NCBI GenBank assembly: GCA_009785765.1
Contig: WQVP01000009.1
Span: forward strand, 1-9,187
Source of the DNA: Alphaproteobacteria bacterium
GTDB lineage: Bacteria > Pseudomonadota > Alphaproteobacteria > Rs-D84
Length of the DNA stretch: 9,187 bases
Direction: 5' to 3'
Positions 1 to 5,748 of this stretch are shown here, piece after piece. Numbering within the stretch: the first letter of the stretch is position 1; every line of letters begins with the position of its first letter. A program made the translations under genes and the position numbers. Under the pieces are notes generated by a model. That model did no database searches. It saw nothing but the letters and a program-made list of their open reading frames with translations, and was not told the DNA's origin.

Positions 1-1377
1 ACGCACAAAATCAAAGAATAACAAATCATCTTTCATGCCCATTGCGTATCCAGATTCTTTGTATTCGGTCTCTTGTTTTTCCAAATATGCATGTGCACGT
101 TTTTGTAATTCACTTGCAAGGTCGGCGTCAAAGCCTTGGATTCCTGCCAATTCTGTTGCTTCAACGTATGCAATTTCTTCAATCGTACGGAACCCTTCGG
201 TGATAAGAAGCTGTGCAATCATATCATCAATGTCAAGACCCTTGGTAAACAGTTCTGTTTTCTCTTTCGTTTCACGGATGCGTCTTTCAACTTCTTCGGC
301 TTCACTCATAACGTCAATATTCCAGCCTGTTAATTGCGATGCAAGACGAACGTTTTGACCTCTGCGCCCGATGGCCAATGATTGTTGATCTTCTTCAACA
401 ACGACGGCGGCTGTGCGAGTATCTTCGTCAACAATAATCTTTGCAACTTTGGCCGGCTGCATAGCGTTAACAACGAATACGGCTGGGTCTTCGCTGTACA
501 AAATAACGTCAATTTTTTCGCCGTGGCATTCGTTGATAACCGGCTGTATGCGTGTACCCTTCATACCAACAGTCATACCAACCGCATCAATTGATGGATC
601 TTCGGTCATAACGGCAATTTTGGCATGAGAGCCCGGCGCACGAGCAACCGATTTAATTTTAATAATACCTTCGTATATTTCTGGCACTTCTTGGTTGAAA
701 AGTTTTTCCATAAACAAAGGATGTGTACGAGTAAGGAATATTTGCGGACCAGAATTAGAGCGGGCAACATCCATAACAAGCGCGCGAACACGATCGCCTG
801 GGTGTAATTTTTCGCCCGGAATAAGTTCAGTGGATTTTATATAGCCTTCGGTTCTTTGGTTAATGTCAATAAATGCATTGCCAAATTCAATACGCTTTAC
901 AACGCCCGAAACAATGTCGCCAATAGAGTCTTTGAATTCTTCAAATTGGCGACCTTTTTCCGCATCACGAACACGCGCGGTCATGATTTGTTTTGCAGTT
1001 TGAAACGCCATGCGTCCGAATTCTGGTTCTGGCAATGGGTCTGATACAACGTCGCCAACAACCGCATCTTTTTTATATTTCTTTGCTTTTTCGGCTGTAA
1101 TCATAATGTCTGCGTTAAAAAGAATCGGCTCTCCCAATTCGTCTGTGCCCAATTCGTTTGGGTCAACAACGTCAAAAAGACGTTTTACAGCAATAGCACC
1201 GTTTTTGCGGTCAATGTGCGCAACTATGTTAAATTCTTCGCCGAACTTTTGTTTTGCGATTTTTGCGATTGCGGCCTCTAAGCTTTCTATGACGATTTCA
1301 CGGTCAATAAACTTTTCAGCAGATAAAGATTCAATTGCTAAAAGCAGGTCTTGACGTGGCATTGATTCAAATGACAT
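1..1377 (-). CDS. nusA: Transcription termination/antitermination factor NusA (C-terminus cut by window edge)
   Basis: NusA binds RNA polymerase and nascent RNA in the cytoplasm and modulates pausing, intrinsic termination and antitermination. I translated 459 codons from ATG at 1377 to base 1 without a stop. Seen in order: N-terminal RNAP-binding domain (about 1-130), S1 domain (about 152-204, starting GDIVSGVVKRIEFGNAFID), KH1 with VGMKGTRIQ (about 270-278), KH2 with AIGRRGQNVR (335-344), then a helix-hairpin-helix-type segment (EIAYVEATELAGIQGF, from about 401). The acidic C-terminal repeats common in alphaproteobacteria, and the stop codon, lie outside the window. The start is supported by GGAG at 1384-1387, 6 nt upstream. 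rimP, the usual upstream neighbour, is absent; the gene is divergent from lptF and has its own promoter and a hairpin in its leader. Identification is very secure from the motifs. Confidence 0.97.
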   Translation of the reverse strand, partial: MSFESMPRQDLLLAIESLSAEKFIDREIVIESLEAAIAKIAKQKFGEEFNIVAHIDRKNGAIAVKRLFDVVDPNELGTDELGEPILFNADIMITAEKAKKYKKDAVVGDVVSDPLPEPEFGRMAFQTAKQIMTARVRDAEKGRQFEEFKDSIGDIVSGVVKRIEFGNAFIDINQRTEGYIKSTELIPGEKLHPGDRVRALVMDVARSNSGPQIFLTRTHPLFMEKLFNQEVPEIYEGIIKIKSVARAPGSHAKIAVMTEDPSIDAVGMTVGMKGTRIQPVINECHGEKIDVILYSEDPAVFVVNAMQPAKVAKIIVDEDTRTAAVVVEEDQQSLAIGRRGQNVRLASQLTGWNIDVMSEAEEVERRIRETKEKTELFTKGLDIDDMIAQLLITEGFRTIEEIAYVEATELAGIQGFDADLASELQKRAHAYLEKQETEYKESGYAMGMKDDLLFFDFVR

Positions 1378-1401
1378 TTTTTTCTCCGATTTTACTTATT
1401 A

Positions 1402-1430
1402 AAAAAAGCGGGTTTTTATAACCTGCTTTT
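1402..1430 (-). terminator. Terminator-like hairpin in the nusA leader (possible attenuator)
   Basis: Read on the minus strand, AAGCAGGTT pairs with AACCCGCTT around a short TATAAA-type loop, with one G-U pair, and a run of seven T follows directly. This has the form of an intrinsic terminator, located between the predicted nusA promoter and the nusA ribosome binding site. Flanking A and T runs extend the stem and make it nearly symmetric, so it could also act on plus-strand transcripts, but no plus-strand gene ends here. The inferred role is attenuation of nusA. Confidence 0.6.
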
Positions 1431-1455
1431 TAATTTATTATTAAAGAACCTTTGT

Positions 1456-1484
1456 ATTATGCATTCCGAATCGGCAAAAGTAAA
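1456..1484 (-). promoter_or_regulatory. Predicted sigma70-type promoter of nusA
   Basis: On the minus strand a TTTACT (-35, 1479-1484) is followed after 17 nt by CATAAT (-10, 1456-1461), giving a start site near 1449 and a leader of about 70 nt before the nusA ATG. The spacing is ideal and the -10 box matches 5 of 6 consensus bases. This is a pattern match only, but the nusA leader has no other upstream gene to supply a transcript. Confidence 0.5.
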
Positions 1485-1490
1485 GAAAAA

Positions 1491-1639
1491 AGTGGCTAGT
1501 GCTAGTGGCTAGTGCTAGTGCTAGTGCTAGTGGCTGGCGAATTGGGTTAAAAAATGTTTGATATTTTTAATTATTAGACTAGAATGTTGCGATATAACAA
1601 TTACTAACCACTAACACCAGCCACTAGCACTAGCCACTA
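1491..1639. repeat. Inverted tandem arrays of GTGGCTA/GTGCTA units flanking the lptF promoter
   Basis: The left arm (1491-1538) is a run of GTGGCTA and GTGCTA units. The right arm (1601-1639) is the reverse complement with fewer and more diverged units. The outer 20 bases of the left arm match the outer part of the right arm exactly, and the inner 17 bases ending TGGCTGG also match, so the arms differ mainly in unit number. The loop between them holds the predicted lptF promoter. The right arm ends directly at the lptF ATG. Confidence 0.85.
1558..1585 (+). promoter_or_regulatory. Predicted sigma70-type promoter of the lptF operon
   Basis: TTGATA (1558-1563) and TAGAAT (1580-1585) are separated by 16 nt, each matching 5 of 6 consensus bases. 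Transcription would start near 1592, about 48 nt before the lptF ATG. The promoter lies in the AT-rich loop between the two repeat arms, so the mRNA would carry only the right arm as its 5' leader. Confidence 0.5.
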
Positions 1640-2728
1640 ATGACTATTTTAACCCGTTATTTTACCAGACAACTTGTTATGTTTTTCATAATGCTTGTTG
1701 TTGTGCTTGTTGGTCTGGCGTGGATGATGCAGATTTTGACATTGCTTCGTCTTTTAATCCAATACGGAATTTCTGTGTTTATGTTTTTGGGTCTGACGTC
1801 CCTTATGCTTCCGATTATTATTTCCATAATTTTGCCGTTTGCGGTTTTTATCGCAACTATGTTTATATATAATAAATTAATTTCTGATCGTGAAATAACC
1901 GTTATGGCGGCAAGTTCTATGAGTCCATTACAAATCGCAAGGCCCGCATTAATTATAGCCGGTCTTATAACCGTCCTTAACTTTGCATTGTCTTTGTATA
2001 TCGTGCCAAATACCCAAGGAAGATTTATGGACACCCAATGGAATCTCCGGCATGGCTTGGCCCATCTTGTAATTCAAGAGTCCACGTTTACACAACTGTC
2101 CCGTGGCCTTGTTGTATTTGTTGAACAGGTATCTGGACATCATTTATCCGGACTTATGCTTTATGACGGACGAAATCCAGAACAACAAATTACTGTGTCT
2201 GCGGATCTTGGGAAACTTGTGCATACTGACCGTGGTCTGTCGTTGGTCATGACACACGGAAGCGTCCAATGGCGGGGCGAACAATTCATAGTCGGCACGT
2301 TTGATGCGTTTGATATGGATATGAATCTTATTGACGGATCTGGCCATGCACGGATGCATGTCCGCCGGACACCAACCGCACAACTTGTACATAATGCACA
2401 TAACCTTGACCGCTTTAATGCCAGAGACCAAGGCCGCATAATGTCCGAGATGGCAACACGGTTTATTGCGCCCTTTATGAATGTGCTTTTGGTATTGATT
2501 GCGATGGTGATGCTTTTAAAGTCAAGTCTTCTTCGCCGGGGCGGTTTTAACATGTCCGCACCACTTGCCACGATTTCAATGGGCGGCGCCATGGCTTTTT
2601 ATATGGTTATGACAAACTATATAACCAGTATGCTTGGGTTTTGGGTTTTGGGCGGCACGGTTATTGGCGCCATCATAGTTCTTTTTCTTATCCTTAAAGG
2701 AAAAGTGAAAAAAGGAAAGAGTGAATAA
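1640..2728 (+). CDS. lptF: LPS export ABC transporter permease LptF
   Basis: LptF is one of the two permease subunits of the inner-membrane LptB2FG complex, which extracts LPS and pushes it onto the LptC-LptA bridge. The 362 residues fit the family. Hydrophobic segments are visible at about 12-35, 46-76 and 103-122, then a soluble periplasmic region (about 123-270), then three more segments at about 275-292, 304-328 and 332-354. The cytoplasmic coupling stretch NKLISDREITVMAASSMS (about 78-95) is typical of the YjgP/YjgQ family. The N-terminus (MTILTRYFTRQL) aligns with known LptF starts, and an in-frame stop at 1631-1633 excludes a longer start. No Shine-Dalgarno sequence is visible: the repeat arm runs up to the ATG. 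The C-terminal KVKKGKSE is encoded by the next repeat. Assignment as LptF rather than LptG rests on overall resemblance and gene order. Confidence 0.9.
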   Translation: MTILTRYFTRQLVMFFIMLVVVLVGLAWMMQILTLLRLLIQYGISVFMFLGLTSLMLPIIISIILPFAVFIATMFIYNKLISDREITVMAASSMSPLQIARPALIIAGLITVLNFALSLYIVPNTQGRFMDTQWNLRHGLAHLVIQESTFTQLSRGLVVFVEQVSGHHLSGLMLYDGRNPEQQITVSADLGKLVHTDRGLSLVMTHGSVQWRGEQFIVGTFDAFDMDMNLIDGSGHARMHVRRTPTAQLVHNAHNLDRFNARDQGRIMSEMATRFIAPFMNVLLVLIAMVMLLKSSLLRRGGFNMSAPLATISMGGAMAFYMVMTNYITSMLGFWVLGGTVIGAIIVLFLILKGKVKKGKSE

Positions 2729-2813
2729 GTGAAAGAGTTAAAGAATATTTTATTAACAAAGATAAAAGTGAAATATCTTATTCACTTTTTCACTCTTTCA
2801 CTTTTTCACTTTT
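2701..2813. repeat. Inverted GTGAAAG/GTGAAAA arrays across the lptF-lptD junction
   Basis: The left arm (2701-2735) has GTGAAAA, GTGAATA and GTGAAAG-like units. It covers the last codons and stop of lptF and the GTG start of lptD. The right arm (2779-2813) is its reverse complement (TTCACTT/TTCACTC units) and encodes the hydrophobic part of the LptD signal peptide. About 30 of 35 positions are complementary, with a 43-nt loop. A transcript hairpin here would enclose the lptD start. Confidence 0.85.
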
Positions 2814-4810
2814 GCGCCAACGGCGCAAAAGCATTGCCTCTCTCTACTGACACCCCTGTTTCAATAACTGCGGACACTATTGTTTTTGACCGCCGGGCCC
2901 AAAGCGTTCACACAGATGGACGAACCATTATTGAAACCGACGGGACCCGGATGACCCTTCTGGATGCATACCTTACCGAGCGTGGATGGACCGCCGGAAG
3001 TCGGCACGGAGAAATATTACTTGGGACGCGTACATTAATAGAGGGCTCTGATATTGCAAAGGTTGGCCCAACAACCACTGCATCACGTGGTCTTTATACC
3101 GCATGCCATATATGCCCAGACAGCCGACACGCATGGGAATTCACCGCCAGTCGTATTCGCCACGAAGCGGACGACCAAATGATACATCTTCATAATACAG
3201 TGCTTTGGGTTTATGGGGTTCCTGTGTTATGGCTTCCTTATATATCATACCCTGACCCAAGTGTGCGGTTTAAATCCGGCCTTTTAATGCCGACGACAAA
3301 TACAACTGCGAATATGGGGTATCAGATTAATGTTCCGCTTTATTTAAATTTTTCCAATTATCATGATGCAACCATTACGTTTGGATATTTAACAGATGAA
3401 AATCCAATCTGGCTTTTTGAACATAGGCTTAACGCAGAGCGTTCAAGTTTCCGGACGACGGGATCTTTTACACGAAACACCTATGGCGTGCACAGATGGC
3501 ATATATTTAATAACAACTATGTTGAATTGGGCGAAAACGCACGTGCAAATATATTTATTAATCGCACGTCGGATAATACGTTTTTACAACAATACAGTTT
3601 TTATGACGCCCAGCCATTTCTTGACACCGGCGCCCGCATAGAATTATTCGGAGAATCCGGATATATTGTGGCGTCTGGACACACTTTCCAAGAACTTCGC
3701 AGTAATCGTACACATGGAAATCAGACGACTCAATCCGGCGATATTTTTCCGCACGTACGTGGAACGTTTCAAACTTTGCCGATATTCAATGATACTTTTA
3801 TAACATTTAACGGTGATATTATTGGCATGTATAACCGAAATGAAAACAGCAACGTACAAAGAATGGTTGCCGAATCCGGTATTGTCAGTCCGTGGACAAT
3901 TTGGGGCGGAAACCGCATTACGTTATCAGCGAACGCACGATATGATTTGTATTATTTCCACCAAGCAGAGCCATTTATGGGCGCAGGCCAAATAACCGGC
4001 GCAAAGACAAGATTTTTGCCAAGCGCTTTTATAGAATGGTCGCTTCCTCTTATTAATACACAAAGTCCAAACTGGATTCATGTCATAGAACCACGTGCAA
4101 GGTTTACCGTCGTTCGTGTTTTGGAAGAACCCGCCTTTGCAAATATTGATTCCACCGGCGCCGTATTATCTGATGCGACTTTGTTTTCGGCAAACCGCAT
4201 TCCAGGTCTTGATTTATGGATGGACGGAGACTTTTTGGATTATGGATTATCTTGGACGGCGATGGGGAATAATGGACTTACCATTTCAACGTTTGTTGGC
4301 CAAACATATATATTTACACAAGACACTGAATTTAATATTAACTCTGGATTTCATGCGGGCGCATCCGACATAGTTGCCCGTGCCAGCATTGATTACAAAG
4401 ACTGGTTCACAATAAACAATCGTGCCAGATGGGACAGCCAATCTTTTGCCGTGCGTCATTTTGAATCTTTTGCAAGGCTTGGCACAAGGCACTTTATAGA
4501 GGCCGGATACATAATGGCCGTACAGCTTGCGGATGAACAATTCATAGAGGATTCACGTGCACATGAAATAGCGGGCGGATTCGGCGTTCATTTAAACCAG
4601 CATTGGCACGCACGTGCACGCACAACATATAATATAACCGACAACCGAATTCAAAGACAGGCGTTTGGTATTTATTACGAACATTCGTGCTATATGATTG
4701 GGTTTGAATTTGGGCATGATGGCGCAAGAAGACTGGGTGCAACACCGGCCGAAGACTTTCGTGGACAAACCACGTTTAAATTGGTATTCTCACTTCGGTT
4801 TACAGAATAA
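2729..4810 (+). CDS. lptD: LPS-assembly outer membrane protein LptD
   Basis: LptD, with the lipoprotein LptE, inserts LPS into the outer leaflet of the outer membrane. The 693 residues comprise a signal peptide (about 1-35, likely cut after ANGAKA), an OstA/LptA-like beta-jellyroll (about 43-160, VSITADTIVFDRRAQSV onward), and a beta-barrel. The LptD hallmark GVPVLWLPYISYPDPSVRFK lies at about 163-182. Cysteines at 29, 126, 129 (CHIC) and 654 could form the disulfides known to guide LptD folding in other species, though the layout differs from E. coli. The GTG start abuts the lptF stop (TAAGTG). A second GTG at 2768 would give a shorter n-region and a more standard signal peptide, and is a real alternative. 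The signal peptide h-region is encoded by a repeat arm. lptG is missing between lptF and this gene. Confidence 0.95.
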   Translation: MKELKNILLTKIKVKYLIHFFTLSLFHFCANGAKALPLSTDTPVSITADTIVFDRRAQSVHTDGRTIIETDGTRMTLLDAYLTERGWTAGSRHGEILLGTRTLIEGSDIAKVGPTTTASRGLYTACHICPDSRHAWEFTASRIRHEADDQMIHLHNTVLWVYGVPVLWLPYISYPDPSVRFKSGLLMPTTNTTANMGYQINVPLYLNFSNYHDATITFGYLTDENPIWLFEHRLNAERSSFRTTGSFTRNTYGVHRWHIFNNNYVELGENARANIFINRTSDNTFLQQYSFYDAQPFLDTGARIELFGESGYIVASGHTFQELRSNRTHGNQTTQSGDIFPHVRGTFQTLPIFNDTFITFNGDIIGMYNRNENSNVQRMVAESGIVSPWTIWGGNRITLSANARYDLYYFHQAEPFMGAGQITGAKTRFLPSAFIEWSLPLINTQSPNWIHVIEPRARFTVVRVLEEPAFANIDSTGAVLSDATLFSANRIPGLDLWMDGDFLDYGLSWTAMGNNGLTISTFVGQTYIFTQDTEFNINSGFHAGASDIVARASIDYKDWFTINNRARWDSQSFAVRHFESFARLGTRHFIEAGYIMAVQLADEQFIEDSRAHEIAGGFGVHLNQHWHARARTTYNITDNRIQRQAFGIYYEHSCYMIGFEFGHDGARRLGATPAEDFRGQTTFKLVFSLRFTE
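2810..2830. repeat. Perfect 9-bp palindrome at the LptD signal-cleavage region
   Basis: TTTTGCGCC (2810-2818) and GGCGCAAAA (2822-2830) are perfect inverted repeats with a 3-base AAC spacer. It directly abuts the right arm of the GTGAAAG repeat and encodes the residues just before the predicted signal peptidase site. A strong RNA hairpin is expected inside the early lptD coding region. Confidence 0.8.
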
Positions 4811-4811
4811 A

Positions 4812-4837
4812 ATTAGGGATTAGGGATTAGGGATTAG
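4812..4837. repeat. Tandem ATTAGGG array in the lptD-surA gap
   Basis: Three ATTAGGG units plus ATTAG fill almost the whole 31-bp gap between lptD and the surA-like gene. No inverted partner lies nearby; same-unit arrays occur at 6549-6657 and 8143-8248. The last GGGATT is 9-10 nt before the downstream ATG, so the repeat may serve as the ribosome binding site of that gene. Confidence 0.9.
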
Positions 4838-4841
4838 AATC

Positions 4842-5687
4842 ATGAAAAAAATATTAACTTTTGCTCTTTGCTCTTTGCTCTTTGCTCTTTGCGCCGAAGG
4901 CACAACTGTCGTTGCAACCGTCAATAACGTGCCCATAACTGACGCCGACATAACCGCAAGAATTCGTGTTATGAACGCAATGGGCGAACGTGGCACCGAC
5001 AATCGTCATCGTGCTTTGAATCATATCATAGAAGACAATATACGTCTTGGTCATACGGCCCAATTACAAATCATGCCAACAGACGCAGAGGTTAATTCAG
5101 AACTGGACGCTATGCGTGCACGCGGCCTTGATACATCCGGACTTAATCCCGTTGGAATGAATGTTTTGCGTAATGCATTACGATCAAACATAGCATGGCA
5201 AATGATGATTGGGCGAGTGCTTATGCCAACAGTTAATATAACCGACGAAGATTTAGAGTTTGAATTAAATGAAATTTCACGCACACGTGGACTTCCTGTG
5301 AATGTGGAAATTATTCGCCTTGTTGGCATACCCGAAAACATAGCCGCACGGTTAACAACGCCTGAAAATTGCACAGATGCGGTTCGCATTGCACGGTCCC
5401 ATGGCGGCGAACCGATACGGCTTACCGTGCCTGAATTTGAATTGTCCGAAGACATCCGCACCCGCATAGTTGGACTTTCCGAATTAACCTGGTCCCCACG
5501 TGAAAGCGGTTCTGTGTTATTGGTCTGTTCACGTACGCCTATGCCTGGCCAAGAAGACATAGACAATATCGTACGACAAAATGCAATGTGGCGGCGTGCT
5601 ATGTTTTTGGGCGAACAACAATTAAACCAACTTCGCCGCCGAGCGGTAATTGTCGTGCATGATGAACGGTATCGCGGAGCGATATAG
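4842..5687 (+). CDS. SurA-like periplasmic chaperone, short form with degenerate PPIase region
   Basis: This probably helps outer-membrane proteins such as LptD cross the periplasm. The 281 residues begin with a signal peptide (MKKILTFALCSLLFALCA, cleavage near 18-21), followed by a SurA N-terminal-like domain (about 24-130): VATVNNVPITDADITARIRV, then helices with LNHIIEDNIRLGHTAQL. The rest (about 131-281) keeps the outline of SurA (ITDEDLEFELNEISRTRG, GLSELTWSPRESGSVLLVCSR), but no normal parvulin active-site signature is recognisable. SurA proteins usually have about 430 residues and one or two parvulin domains, so this is a reduced form. Position directly after lptD, as in many proteobacteria, supports the call. 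The hydrophobic core of the signal peptide is encoded by a TTTGCTC tandem repeat. Chaperone role is inference; enzymatic activity seems unlikely. Confidence 0.75.
   Translation: MKKILTFALCSLLFALCAEGTTVVATVNNVPITDADITARIRVMNAMGERGTDNRHRALNHIIEDNIRLGHTAQLQIMPTDAEVNSELDAMRARGLDTSGLNPVGMNVLRNALRSNIAWQMMIGRVLMPTVNITDEDLEFELNEISRTRGLPVNVEIIRLVGIPENIAARLTTPENCTDAVRIARSHGGEPIRLTVPEFELSEDIRTRIVGLSELTWSPRESGSVLLVCSRTPMPGQEDIDNIVRQNAMWRRAMFLGEQQLNQLRRRAVIVVHDERYRGAI
4860..4892. repeat. TTTGCTC tandem array encoding the SurA-like signal peptide
   Basis: Four exact TTTGCTC units (4860-4887) plus a partial TTTGC lie within codons 7-17 of the surA-like gene. Three units equal 21 bp, so the protein shows a 7-residue period (FALCSLL, FALCA). 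No inverted partner is seen nearby. Unit number changes in multiples of three keep the frame; other changes would break the gene. Confidence 0.9.
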
Positions 5688-5690
5688 CAT

Positions 5691-5746
5691 GAAACGTGAA
5701 TCGTAAGTCGTAAATAGATTCACGTTTCACGATTTACGATTTACGA
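5691..5746. repeat. Inverted TCGTAAA/TTTACGA arrays between surA-like gene and rlmN
   Basis: Left arm 5691-5715 and right arm 5717-5746 fill nearly the whole 61-bp gap. Two alternative stems are possible: GAAACGTGAATC (5691-5702) with GATTCACGTTTC (5717-5728), a perfect 12-bp match; or 5701-5715 with 5732-5746, 14 of 15 paired plus one G-T. They share bases, so they exclude each other. The right arm ends 2 nt before the rlmN ATG. Confidence 0.85.
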
Positions 5747-5748
5747 AA

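Noticed and set aside
35..1354. Plus-strand open frames across 35-1354
   Set aside because: They lie opposite the full-length nusA frame, which has all expected domains; the plus-strand frames show no recognisable family.
1538..1606. A third copy of the AGTATGAG core in the lptF upstream loop
   Set aside because: Only short matches (TTAGTA, TATATC) on the minus strand; not enough to claim homology.
1491..1639. CRISPR array
   Set aside because: Units are 6-7 bp and contiguous, with no spacers and no cas genes.
5051..5566. 171-codon minus-strand frame over the surA-like gene
   Set aside because: Shadow of the surA-like coding frame: low-complexity serine-rich translation, no domain, no ribosome binding site.
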